A stretch of 64,000 nt of DNA from Pagrus major (lineage: Eukaryota > Chordata > Actinopteri > Spariformes > Sparidae), in the NCBI RefSeq assembly GCF_040436345.1, contig NC_133215.1:25347806-25411805 (forward strand), given 5' to 3'. This document shows, piece after piece, positions 36,803 to 57,873 of this stretch. A program made the position numbers and the translations under genes. The notes below the pieces were generated by a model. It saw nothing but the letters and a program-made list of their open reading frames with translations. It was not told where the DNA came from and did not search any database. The stretch's first letter is position 1, and each line of letters starts with the position of its first letter.

Positions 36803-39800
36803 CTAGAAAAGGACCCAAACGCCTTTTTGCGTCTATCATTGGCACTGATGAAAGATTGGCATATATCTTCCAGGTCCAGTTCGTCCAGCTTCCTCTGGTG
36901 CACATGACAGATAGCAACATGATTCAGCCTGCTTTGCGTCATGGAGGATCTGAGCCATGTCTTGAGCCTTCGTAGTGCGCTAAAGCTCCTCTCAGCCTCT
37001 GCTGAGGATGCAGGGACGATGAGCAGGAGCCTTAGTAAAGCCTCCACCTGGCTGAACAGACTTCGGACTTCTGGCACCATGTCATGCATAATGCTGACAA
37101 CATCTGAGCTTGTTTCATAAGTGTAATTGGCTGCGAACATGGCCAGCTGTACTTGAAGCAGTTGTGGATTCAATTCGGGATACTGGTCCACAACCTCATC
37201 AATGGTTCCCTGTAGAAGCACATTTTCAAGCTGCTGAAGTTTGTGGAATCCAGCTTGATCGAACCTCTCTATGAATTGAGTATTCACTGTGTCCAAGGTG
37301 TTGTAGAATTGGGCTCTGTAGAAGGACTGGGCATCAGGATGGATATGGGCTGAAGCCTGACCAGTGTAACGCTTTGTAGGTTTGCGGATATGAGGCATCT
37401 GAATTGGTTGCAGGTCCAACTTTGTTGCCATAGCAGTTGCTTTTGAGAACAAGACATCAAAGTGTTCCTCTGTTCGCTTTTCCTGCATGCTTGTTTTTAC
37501 ATGGTCCACAGCTTTCAACATGCCTGAAACTGTCTGTTTCCTATGCTGCAGGGAGGTGTTCAGGCATTCCAGATCCCCCATCAGGTCCTCAGCCATTACA
37601 AGGCCGAGCACAGTGTTGCCTTTTAGAAATGCTCCATGAAGACCATTAGCCTTAGCTGACGTCTCAGATGAGCTGCTTGATGCCATTTCTTCTAGGGCTG
37701 TCAGCACTGACTCATACTGCCTTAGAACTGAGTGGATGGCAGGGGTGCGAACAGTCCACCTGGTTGGACAGAGAGGCTTCAATGAGGTGAAACCATGCTC
37801 CGATTTGGCAATTTCCTGGAATACCAACTTGAACTTGCCAGATTGGTTAAAGAAGCCCCCCAATTCATGGACCAGAGCCATTGAATCTCTCACAAGTGGA
37901 GATGATAGACAGGCAGCCTGTGTAATTAAGTTCACGCAATGTGGACCACAGTGACAGTACACAGCCAGTGGTTGTTGTGCCCTTAATATGGCTTGCACTC
38001 CCTGCCATCGTCCAGCCATGTTTGCGGCACCATCATAAGTTTGTCCTCGGAGTTGAGACAGAGGAAGGTCTAGACGCGTCATCACATCACAAGCCACCTT
38101 GGCTATATTTTCCCCTGTTGTTGATAACACCTCGTAGAGTCCCAGGAATTCTTCCTTTGGTTGTAGATCTGCATCTACAAAGCGCACACATATTGACTCC
38201 TGCTCAACACCTGACACATCCTGGGTTCCATCAATGATAAGTGCGAACTGGACCACTGGCATTGATGTTATGTCTGACACAATTTTTTTGATGATTGTAT
38301 TGGCCATCAGCTGCAACAGTTCATTCTGCATTTTGGGACTGGTGAAATCAAACTGACGTTTTAGCCAGTTGGTCAGCTCTGCATCACCTTTTGCCTTGTA
38401 CTTTAGAAGCTGGCTGAAATTCCCACTCTCCTTCTCATTGCCTTGAAAAGCCAGACCTTGCCGTGCCAAGTACTGCACACCCCCAGCAATCTTCATAAGA
38501 TTTCTCCTTGCTTGTTGCTGCTGTCTTTCAAGCTCACGTGAAAGTTGCACATTAACAGTCTTTGGCTCCTGAAGCCTAGTCATCACAGCTAATTTGTGAC
38601 ACTGGCTGTCTTTATGTGCACTAAATTTCTCCAGTGCCTTCTTCCAGTTGTTAAAGCCAGTCTTGACAAATGCTGAATCTGCTTTTGATGCAAGCTTGGA
38701 CTTTTGTGCTGCAAAGTATTTAGCACAATAGTAACAGAGAACACCCTTTACAGAGGGGCTGTAATGGAGCCATGTATGATCTTTAAACCACTTCTCCTGA
38801 AAGTAGAGTGTTTTATTTGATAGGGTTTGACTCGGTATGACTTTCACATTTGGATGATTTGGGAAAGGTCCAAGCTCCCTCCCTTCCTCTCCAGTGCCCT
38901 CATCATCGCCTGTCTGGCTGCTCATTCTATCTCTTTCTCTCTCACTGTCAAACTCCCTCTCCATGGGTATGATCTGAAATGCACGAGGATGATCTCATCT
39001 TAACTTAACATTAACATTAGACTGTTAAGGTTGTCATTAGTTGGTCTTCACCATTCATATTAGCTCCTTTCTCACTCACCTCCATGTCACCAGCACACAC
39101 TCTCCCTGTCCTGTCACCATCCTCTTGTTCATTCTCTCTGTCCTTACTCTGAACACACCACAGTGAACATGGATGAAATATTAGTAAACCATAGACTAGA
39201 AAGTCTAATATTTATACATGTTTTACATATGGGGGGGCAACACGAGTCTGTACTTTAACATTGGACTGTTATGTTATGTTGGGTGAACAAATTGCAACAG
39301 AAGCAGTGTTATGTATGCAAATTAGCCATAAGTAATTAGATTATGCACTGTTTGCTCATGTTAACAACGAATTTCAAAAAGCCTGTATACATTTTTCATT
39401 TGTCTTAATGTAAGTAATAAACTCAGTAATTTACATGGTGATATCTAAGGCGGGTTAAACATTTTACCCTATTCACGTGAGGAAAATAATGAGGCTAGCG
39501 AATGGACTATATTTGGGTCTTTTTTGAAACTTGGGAAATGGGATTCTCCAGGGATTTTTTCCCTCATGTTGAGGATATAAAATCAGTTGCATTTGCTTCT
39601 GTTGCAATTTGTTCAAGGTTGTCCCCCATTTTGTCTTAAAATTACTGGACTAGACATAGTAAATTATAGACTAGAAAGCCTATTTGATTATACTATATTG
39701 ACTCCTTGACATTAATGGTAATTACTCATTTTCTCACTGCTCTGAACTTACTTTATTTCTTTTCTGAAGCTGCCCAAAAAACAGTCTTATATCGCTGCCA

Positions 39801-39817
39801 CTCTTCCTCTTGCTCAT
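36799..39817 (-). CDS. hAT-family transposase with TTF-type zinc finger (ZMYM1-like), intact
   Basis: There are three exons in phase 0: 39817-39752 (MSKRKSGSDIRLFFGQLQKR), 39148-39080 (acidic linker) and 38973-36799. All have GT-AG borders and together give 769 aa with no stop or frameshift. Order: a nuclear-type MSKRK N-terminus; a TTF/BED-like zinc finger (CYYC at about residues 125-128, His pair at about 165-171); a DUF4371-type RNase H-like core with candidate catalytic Asp in ALIIDGTQD and in YDGAANMAG; and a C-terminal hAT dimerisation region (PASSAEAERSFSALRRLKTW) supplying the expected Glu. Known role: cut-and-paste transposition, making 8-bp duplications. Vertebrate ZMYM1-type genes are relatives. 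It lies between inverted terminal repeats, so a transposon gene is more likely than a domesticated host gene. Its stop codon abuts a pyrimidine repeat, so the last residues may not be ancestral. Confidence 0.9.
39182..39685. mobile_element. Nested inverted-repeat insertion in transposase intron 1
   Basis: A perfect 21-bp inverted repeat (GAACAAATTGCAACAGAAGC plus A; 39285-39305 and 39594-39614) lies inside two direct repeats of about 29 bp with few mismatches (39182-39210 and 39657-39685, sharing ATAGACTAGAAAG). Partly inverted G-run/C-run segments (TGGGGGGGCAAC and GTTGTCCCCCA) lie between them. The arrangement looks like a short non-autonomous element, with the direct repeats either a local duplication or part of the host transposon. 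Confidence 0.6.
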
Positions 39818-40510
39818 GATGACTCACTGTGAAATTGACGTGCTACATAAATGATTGACACTCAAACTTCATGTGGGTTTTCTTACAAATATAATATGGT
39901 TCGATATAGGAGCTGGGAAACTTCTCCTCTCCTCATGTTAGTTGCTCTGGCTGTTCACTAGCTAATACCTGTAAATGGCATGTAGCCTAACATTATACTA
40001 GTGAGTTAGCTCAGAATTCCTGTCAGAAGTTAGCTAATGTTAGCCAGCTAGCTAGTAGGCTATTCCTTGCAAGACCATTCATGAAATTACATTTTCATAA
40101 CACTTAACAAAAAATATAATCAACAACTTTAATATAGTCGATTAGTAACATTCATATTAGGCTACATTCTGATTTTCCACTTTTAAATATGTTTGAAAGT
40201 AATGAAAAACAGAGAGAGGGTTTGACATACCCACAGCAGTCGAGCAATGAATTCTGCTGGATGGGGTGGTGTGTCAACATGGTATTGTACGGCGGGCAAC
40301 ACCATCTGGACAAACCACGCATAACTGCAATCCTACAACCGGTAGTAACTAGCCTATATCAAAAATGTCTTATGTTTAGCTATAATAATGATTAAATGAC
40401 TTTTTTGCTATTGATTATTTCGGACAGTGGGATGTGTATGTGGTTGCCTGACTTTTTTTTTTTTTTTAATCAGATAGATATTGGGGGGGACATTTTGAGC
40501 ATATCTGAAT

Positions 40511-40536
40511 ATTGGGGGGGACATGTCCCCCCCAAT
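40511..40536. repeat. 26-bp perfect palindrome near the hAT right end
   Basis: The half-site ATTGGGGGGGACA is followed directly by its reverse complement. A further copy of TATTGGGGGGGACAT lies 30 bp upstream (about 40479). Subterminal repeated motifs of this kind are typical transposase binding sites in hAT elements (family knowledge); the binding role here is inferred. Confidence 0.8.
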
Positions 40537-40643
40537 GTATATGGTGATTTAGGCCCTGGCGAGTCCACCAGTGCTATACAGTACAATGAGGTCACCATAG
40601 AGTCAATACTGTGCATCAGTAATGCAGTCTTTGTAGGAATAGA

Positions 40644-40682
40644 GCGCACACATGCGCGCGCACGCGCGCGCACACACTCACA

Positions 40683-40755
<73 letters not shown>

Positions 40756-40760
40756 CACAT
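40644..40760. repeat. (CG)n/(CA)n alternating purine-pyrimidine tract
   Basis: A GCGCGCACGCGCGCG segment runs into a long (CA)n. Both are strong Z-DNA-type sequences. It lies just outside the transposon's right end. The rest of 40761-41900 shows no recognised gene or repeat. Confidence 0.9.
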
Positions 40761-41906
40761 TCAGTATTAGTCCGATTTCAAATCAAGCTGCAGTGCTCCC
40801 CAGAGCCCGCAGACCTGCGTCAAAGCTGCCAGAACAAAACCGGTAGCTCATCAATGGGGATTTCAAAATAAAAGTACTAATTTACCAAGAGGATTCAAAT
40901 CTTACTTTACAGCCATTTCTTTAACAGCTGTTTCATTTCTGTGTAGGTTCACTGTTTCAAAGGACAGTTAACATCAAATAGTGCTTTTCTAATCAATGTA
41001 CTGCAGCTCTTTGTATTTCAGCGGCCATCTTATTCTGTGTGGCTTGGCACTGGGTATTCAGATCACTTTGCTTTGTTTACCTCTAGGACAAGTCTGTGGA
41101 ACACACCACACACCTCTATCAGATGCATATAATATCATAGCATTTTTCTAACATAAACATATTACCAATAACGATGAGAAGGCTAAGGAATTAGAGCAAA
41201 TATACAATATAAATATCCCAATTCAAAGGTAGTGTGTGTTCAGGCAGCCTGAGTGAGAGCAGAGTGTCTTGTCCAGAGTGCTTACCCTGTGTACGTATGT
41301 ATGCTAGGATGTCTATAATGGGCAAGCCTGCACAAGAAAAGCAATCTAAATGGATTGATGGATGGATGCCCCATTCAGAAGGACAAACTACTATGGAGCA
41401 ATAAAAACAATGTTTCTGTCTGTAGTTTCACAATGTACCTCAAGATGGTACTATCTGTCTTGTTACCGTGTTCCAAACAGTGGAATAGGTAACTCTAACC
41501 CTCCCTATCCAGTACTTAAAGGTGTTAATACCACACTATAATAATAATCCACTGCAGGTTAATGTCCAGCATTCAAAACATTACCTAAGGAATAGAAATA
41601 GCCTATCAGCAAATATACCGTGTATAGAGTATCACAAGTAAAAGTACTCATTTTAAAGACAAAATGGCCCCTGTGTTTAACTATTATGTTTCTGGATTCA
41701 TATTACTTCTGGATTAATATATATAACGCATATTACTGCTGTAGATGTTAAGTTTCTGTTTAAAAATCTTAATCTGAAAAGGAAGTAGCAACTAAAGCTG
41801 TCAGACAAATGTAGATGAATAAAAAATACTGCAATATTCGCCTCTGGAATGCCTCTTGCACCTTAATTGGAAATATTTAAGTAAATACAAATAACTCAAA
41901 TTTGTA

Positions 41907-42370
41907 CTTAAAGGGTAACTTGAAGTGTGTTTACAGGCCTTGGAGAGTGCTACAACATATGTGAAAAGGTTGTATAAATCCTTTGTGGCTCCAGAGGAAA
42001 ATGCATGTAATCTGATTAATAATTGCCTCCAGTGATGTCACTCAGTGGCTAAATTGTAGGCGTATACCTCAGATTCTGCTGTATCGATTCTGATCATTTG
42101 ATTTTAAACTATCCATCATGAGTCCAACAGTGTTATGGGAATGCAATGCTAGACATGCTTTTCCAAACATGGCCCATACATTACCCACAATGCAATTTAG
42201 CCACTGAGTGACATCACTGGAGGCAATTTTTTTTCCATCAGATTACATGCAGCCTCCTCTGGATCAAACAAAAAAGACTTTATACTTCTTCTTCTTCACA
42301 TGTGCAGTAGTACTCCCTAAGACCTGTGAACACACTTTGATGTGTAAAATTGGTGGCGTTACCCTTTAAG
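41907..42370. mobile_element. Fold-back MITE with 35-bp perfect internal inverted repeat
   Basis: The ends read CTTAAAGGGTAAC and GTTACCCTTTAAG, and the inverted similarity continues inward (AGTGTGTTTACAGG against CCTGTGAACACACT). An internal 35-bp inverted repeat is perfect (42022-42056 and 42193-42227, starting ATTGCCTCCAGTGATGTCAC). The element is bounded by TA on both sides, consistent with a 2-bp TA target duplication (Tc1/mariner-like). It is non-coding. Confidence 0.85.
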
Positions 42371-42719
42371 TAGAACTTTGTCAAACCGGACGGTGGATGA
42401 ATATAAAACCCGACTCGTTCTTTGATTTCGGCTCAGTCATACTTTAAACTGGCGCCTTTAATGCGGTTATCCGTGTTGGGGTGTATTACTTTGAAATGCT
42501 TGAGCGGAAGTAGCCTCCTCTCATCCTGTGTAACCTGATAGCGGACTTCATTGCTCCGTGGTGTTTTTCTGGGAGGAGTGGAGCAGCAGGGAAACAAAAC
42601 AGCAACAACCAATGGTACAAACCTAGCTTGGACGGAACCACAGATGAAGCTCCTCGGTTACACCTCTTCTACACCGTGTTTGAGACGAGCCCGTCGGCTC
42701 ACACTTTTTATTACTCGTG

Positions 42720-42728
42720 TATAAAAGG
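42720..42728 (+). promoter_or_regulatory. pbx4: Candidate TATA box of pbx4
   Basis: TATAAAAGG about 655 bp upstream of the pbx4 ATG, inside a locally GC-rich block. If used, the 5' UTR would be about 630 nt. The NRF-1 motif at 43068 offers an alternative, nearer start. Confidence 0.4.
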
Positions 42729-43067
42729 AGGGGGGCTGGTGGAGACGGCGACATCAGAGGCTCCCGGGTCACACAGCATTATTTAACACCGCTGGTCTAC
42801 GAGGTTTTTATTATTTCATTGGCGTTTGCTGAGGCTGCGCTTTGGGAAAGGGCCGAGCACCCCCTGAAAAGCAGGAATGAGTTAGCTGTGTAACAAGCTA
42901 GTTGTGGTATTTGTTGGCGTTTTGTTGCTCACATTAAGACCACTCTCCATCCCCGCTGTTTGCACGTATGGCCGCTCGGATACAAACAAACACCTTTCGT
43001 TTTCTTTTGAAGCTTTTCTCCCCCTCCGAGCCTCCTGGTTTTGTCTTTTCATGGGGGAGAGGGGATG

Positions 43068-43079
43068 TGCGCATGCGCG
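43068..43079 (+). promoter_or_regulatory. pbx4: NRF-1 binding motif upstream of pbx4
   Basis: TGCGCATGCGCG is a full match to the palindromic NRF-1 consensus found in CpG promoters. It lies 305 bp before the start codon. Confidence 0.55.
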
Positions 43080-43383
43080 GCAGGCTACTCTATAAGACAA
43101 CAGTATCTTACTAAAGGCTAATATTTTCGTGAACAGTGCCAAAGAACAGCCTCAGTTTGTAGAAACCTGTGTAATCCGCGTTTTCCCGTTTTCTTCAGAT
43201 AAGTGCTGCACTTCTGTCTCTTTGTTCTGACCACGACACTCCAGCAGACTGCTTCAGCTCTGAGACCTGAGTGTGTTTTTGTTTTTTTTTATTTGTAAGA
43301 CGTTTCAACCTCTCGGTTTTCCAAAAGTTGCTGAAACTTTTGAAAAAGAGCCCTCCCTTTGACGACCTCCCCCTCCCGTCTAT

Positions 43384-52555
<9,172 letters not shown>

Positions 52556-53420
52556 TGAGGAGGACCTGCCCCTCGTCACGGTCTCCATGTGAGTAGACAG
52601 GGCTGTTGCTATAGTTACACACTCTAAAACTGAGTAGCCATGGTAACAGCCTTTCTCTATGTTGGCGCGTGGTGTGGTAGGCCCTAGTGATGTAGTTAAC
52701 TTCAGAGAAACTGCGCTACATCAGAAGCTGAGCTGGACACCACCAGCTTGTCGTTGAGTATTAAAGGAAACATTCACAGTAAAATGCAATTCTGCCAAAA
52801 GCGAAAATGGATATCGAATGTGCACCTTCATTTGTAGTTGTTGATTCAGGTGTTTTTAGTTATTGTTCTGGAGAAAAATGAGAAAATCATCACAGAAGTT
52901 TTTAAACATATTTCACAGGCTGGCGCTAAGGACAGGGTCAAGAACCAAAGTTTTAAATAACAGACTTTGAAATCTGCAAAATACAGAACAAACCACAATA
53001 CACAGACAGCACATTCAACATGATGTCCATGTTTTTCTGTTGTCAGTGAGAATGTTACAAGGTAATAGCTTGCTAATACGCTAGCCATAAATAAATATAC
53101 TGTTGAAAGGTGTTTCTTTTCCATTTTAAGACGTGAATGACTCTGAGTATAATAATAATTTTGTGAACAAGCGGATCATCTGAGAAAACATGAATGCTGC
53201 GAAAGTGGATATGACAAATAACTTCTAATGCGCTGACCTTCACAACCTGATATATTAATAACACAGTCAGTGAATCTGTGGATGTATATTTAACATCCTG
53301 TCCCTGTCTGTATGTCTGTTTCTGTAGGTTGATGATGGCTGGCAGGACAGTGGTGCTTCCTCCTCCTATCTCCCCACACGTGAAGTACCAGGCGGCAAGC
53401 TCTACGCCCCCTCCAGCTGA

Positions 53421-55196
53421 TGCTCCACCTTCCCTCCCTGCTCCCCACTCTGCGCCTCAGACTGATACAACTCAGACTGAAGCCCAGACTCTTCAAGTTT
53501 CCAAATCTTTTTTTGTTTGTCTTTGTGATCCTTTTCCCACATCCCTTCCACATGTTTTTTAATCCCTCCTCTTTACAAATATGTTGACACTTCTGTTTTA
53601 AAAAAAATAATTACTCACCACATTTTTCTTCTATTTCTTTTCAATAAGATAAATAAATGATGAAAAGAAGCCTTTTTTCATGTACTGCATCACCTATGAA
53701 GGTTTAGGGCCTGTATGTGTCCTTGAACCATCATTTTTATTTTAAAGAATTAAAATACAACAAAAAAAGATAGCATTTAGATTTTAGTCTTTCTTTATTC
53801 TCATTAGTTTTTTCTTTTTTTTTTTTTTAAGAAAACTGCTGTCACAGAGAAAATGCATCGAAAGAGTACGACAACATCTAAATGGCAGAAATGACCAAAA
53901 ATGAATAAACACGTAGTCACTCTTTATATTTTTGCATCCTGTGGTGTTGCTTCAGACAAGATCTGAGTTTGAGTTTGTTTCCATTTATATGATTGTAAAA
54001 ACAACATTGCTTTAACAGTAATTATGTTTCCTAAATGCTTTTGAAGCAACCAAACCAAAGAGGCTTCCACCCAGGATGTGCCCATGTGCACACTTGAACT
54101 ATTTAATCAGCTGTAATATTTATGTTCAGTTTCTGATTATATTAGATGGGTTCATGTGTGTGTTTTTTTTTTCATCTGTGCCCTCTAGTGTCGAGCAGTG
54201 CCGCTGCATCTAACAGGCTTCTGGATATTTTGATCAACTTTTTTTTTTCCTTTCTTTTCTTACAGAGGAATGTTTCCCTCCCAAACTCTTGTTTTCAATC
54301 TTTTTTTTCTAGTTAATCTTCAATAGTGAATGTCAACAAATCCTGAAACCTGATAAACAGAGAACAGGCTCTATTAGTCATTTATCTAGTGGAGAAGCTG
54401 CTGAGGTCGACAGCTGTCCAGCAGTATCTGATAATGTAGTGAGTGCCACACAGTGTGATAGCTTAGTCGGAATAAATGCCCCTGAATTCAAAAATGTTAA
54501 AAAAGAAAAAAAAAAGTGCCACAAATGTTATTATTACAATAAATTGTGATTAGGATTCGTATATAGGATGATGATGTAATATTAATTACAATCTTAGAAG
54601 ACACTCCCCTGTAATGTTACATAATGCAGACATGTGTTGTAATAGCAGATTTCATGACTTGTGCACCCTGTTAACATGGACTTTTTTATTGCATTTTGTT
54701 ATTCTGCTAACATTAAAGTCAATTGCTACGTATCCTTTTAAATGTCTTTGTCCTTCCCTGCAGTGAAAATATGAGGAATAGTTCAGAGTGCATACAGAAA
54801 GTGTAATAGCCAGTATTTGGTTTGATAGTAGCGATCCAAACTAATCCGAGATGAGAAATTACGACCATGCTCTTCTTAGTGTTTCAGTCGAGTTCTCGAC
54901 ATATTTTTAAAAATGTTTTGAAGCATTCTTTCTTAATATTCTCCTGCTTTTCTTCAGGTGACTCACCTAAAGTTGGTGTCAAAAAACAGGACGAAAAAAC
55001 AAGGACAACTTTACTTTGAGAGTTCTTTGAATTCTGTTTGATCAGCCACATATCTGCCTGCTCACTGGTCGATACGATACAGACACAGTTAGTGTCTGAC
55101 TGGGGTGAGATCATTTACTTGGAAATCAGGACAATCCTCTGAATACTAAAGCGATGAAGTCAATGTCCACACGTATCGCAGTCTGACACACTTTAA
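53421..55196 (+). other. pbx4 3' UTR and intergenic sequence
   Basis: AT-rich with several T-runs and AATAAA-like motifs (for example near 53650). No gene is recognised here, and the pbx4 polyadenylation site cannot be chosen confidently. Confidence 0.4.
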
Positions 55197-55450
55197 TTAA
55201 AGGAACACGATGTAGTTTTGGTCAAGAAAATTGTTATCAGAGGAGAAAGATCTTCATTGACTGATTTTTTTTTTTATGTCTAAACAAACTAAACAAACTG
55301 ACCTTAAAGGACAACACAGTTTCATACTGTTTTACTTTGTTTATATGTGGCAGACCCTGCCACCTTTCTAGCCTCAAACAGTGTTCTGGGACCTTATTTT
55401 CACTTCATTAATACTGTAACTATTAAAATTCTGAGTTTGTACTTCTGCTC
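55197..55450 (+). mobile_element. TTAAAGG-ended MITE (copy 4, 3'-truncated)
   Basis: It starts TTAAAGGAACACGATGTAGT, keeps the core CAGACCCTGCCACCTTTC and CAGTGTTCTGGGACCTTA, has an internal deletion after that, and lacks the right terminus. Confidence 0.8.
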
Positions 55451-55723
55451 AGTTAGCAGCATGTTAATGTCCCTGGATATCAATCATGCACATCAGATGA
55501 TTTGGGATTTTGAAATCAAACAGTTATTAACTCAAGAAAAGCGCTAAATAACAATATATTAGTGAAATGCTTTGCACATGACTGGCACTAGTGCAGTGTT
55601 TGAATAGAGGAATTGGTAAGCCAGGGGTTAAAGGTTGAAAGGGATTGCAAGTAAAAGAGAGAGACAGACACAGTGAAAGAGAGATTGTACACAGAGGAGG
55701 AGTGGGACGGTTCTCTCTTCATC

Positions 55724-57824
55724 ATGGATTTATCACCTGGGGTTTTGATCTTGTGCTCTCTGTTAGCTTCAGGTAAAAAATCTCATCTACTTTATGGAGA
55801 ATAACATTTATTGTCTGTCAATTCTTCTCTTAATGTGCCTGACCTCTGTAGAAATGTACAGTATATTATTTTTGGACTCCCATAGCAGTGAAAAAAACAT
55901 GTAAGAACTCATGTTTGCCTGATTTATTTTTAAATATACATTTTTTTAAATGCTGGGATCACCACTAACAGAAATCTTAAAATCTGTGCAAGTCGAACCA
56001 AAACCATCTGCATGTTTACCAATTTGGATAATCCAACCCTTTAACATAGTAATAAAAGTTTTTTTTTATGAAAGTGAGATTTTAATATTCTTGACACAAT
56101 GTCTTTGAAACGTCTTTGAGAGAATTTTATTTCTTTTTTGCTTTGTCATCAGAAGCACTTCTGTTCAGCCTGCGTGTTTGCTCAGACTGTTTGCTTTGGG
56201 GTTGCTGTTCGTTGACACTGTATTTCACCCAGTCCTGTCTAAAGGTTCACAGTTTCGTTGGACATGTACGTGCTCTTGCATGTGTGTGTGTTGTTACGGG
56301 TTCTGTCTTTGTGTGCAGTGGCTGGCCAGGCTACTGTCGTCACAGTGGAGCCCCGGACTGCCACTGTGCGCCAAGGGGAGTCAGCCAGCTTCAGGTGCCA
56401 ACTGAGCGGCGGTGCACAGCCAGTCGGGCCCATTGAGTGGAAGAGATCAAATAACCAAGCATTACCAGGTCAGGAGTAATAACGTATAAGCATAAGCATT
56501 GTTCACACAATATCACTGTCTGTGAAGTTTGTCTGAATTCCACTTTTACCTTGCAGACAATGCTAAGCTCGGTCCTGGTGGCTCTGTGCTGACGATTGTT
56601 AGCGCCCGACCTGCAAACCAAGGCCAGTACCACTGCAAGGCAGGCAGCTCTGCAGGCCGCGGCTCTGCCACAGCTGTGCTCAACGTCAAATGTGAGCTTT
56701 TGTCTTCACAATTCTGTTAGAAACTGGAAGAATATTTTATCTGGGCTCCTTTTTTATTAAAAATCAAACATTCGTAGAAACATTTTTTTTTGTTGGCACC
56801 AAAAAAACAAAAAACAGCTGTGGAGATTTTTACCACCTTTAAACTCACAAGCAGTCGCACCGTGTGTGCACATCAGGTAGTCATGTGTGACACAAAAAGT
56901 GTTTTTACAGTACAAATTGATCAGTGTGACTATGTTAACATGGTGTGTGAACATGCAAGAGGCTTGTAGTGATGAACCTACAGAGAATTATCACCTGAAT
57001 CTGCGTCTCCCCTCGGCTTAACATAGAGTTTCAGCTCATGGTTGAGCTGCCCGGACCACAACTTTACTGGTTAACTGCTGGTTACAGAGAAAATTGCTCT
57101 AAAAGCCCACTGCACATTACCTGCTCAGCACCAAAGACTTCCTGACAAACAGTTAGTGGCCAGCTGGTGAACACTGTGGAGCATTTAGCAGCTAAAGAGT
57201 CAGATATTTCCCCCAGGAGACCAAAAACAGAGCTGAGAGAGGGTGAATACTGGACACAAACACACTCTGAACAAGTTCAACAAATCAACTAAAAAACGTG
57301 TTCACAGCTTGTCTCTGCTGCCCCCCAGTTGCCAAAACATCAGTTAATCTGTCTTTCATATCCGTGCATCTCTGTCAGTTGCTCCCAAAGTGCGGCTGAC
57401 ACCAGCAGGGCCCCTGCGGGTCAGGATGGGCGACCCCGTGTCAGTGGAGTGTCACGCCACAGGCAGGCCACGCCCCAAGCTGACCTGGAAACGTCAAGGC
57501 TCCACCCTGCAGCTGGTTACCAGCGACACAAATGATGTCAACACTATACGGGTGAATTATGAGCACATGCACAAGTTATACTTTGATTTGTTTGATACCA
57601 AACAGAACCAAATCTCCATCTCTTTTCTCAGTGGCCTGCAATTCATCCAGAGGACTCAGGAGTTTATATTTGCCAGGGTGTAAACAACGAGGGGGTGACG
57701 GAGGTCAAAGTTGAGATTGTTGTTGAGGGGGGGCTGGGAGCACCGGTGGCTTCAGTGGGTGCCACAGAAATAACAGGAGTGGAAGGACACACTGTCACAA
57801 TGGAGTGTCGGGCCAGTGGTAAGA

Positions 57825-57873
<49 letters not shown>

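Larger units (their letters stand above)
35753..40573 (-). mobile_element. Autonomous-looking hAT DNA transposon (about 4.6-4.8 kb)
   Basis: The right end reads GAGTCCACCAGTG (40561-40573) and mirrors CAGTGGTGGACTC at 35753-35765 (12 of 13 bases). A second, longer inverted match pairs 36000-36042 with 40525-40565, sharing GGCCTAAA and CATTGGGGGGGAC. The true left end is therefore either 35753, with about 240 bp of extra sequence, or near 35995. Flanking octamers (CTCCTCAG and CTATACAG) match at only 5 of 8 positions, so the target duplication is decayed or the left end is misplaced. The element carries a transposase gene, a long pyrimidine tract and a nested inverted-repeat insertion. Confidence 0.75.

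Noticed and set aside
36310-36975. Long Ser/Leu/Pro-rich plus-strand frames
   Set aside because: Produced by the CTCCT polypyrimidine tract and by antisense of the transposase C-terminus.
53278-53562. Plus-strand Pro/Thr-rich frame (LPPPISPHVKYQ...) over the last pbx4 exon
   Set aside because: The competing frame in the same exon contains the Pbx GWQD motif, so this one is more likely an out-of-frame reading, although it is what the sequence as given would join to.
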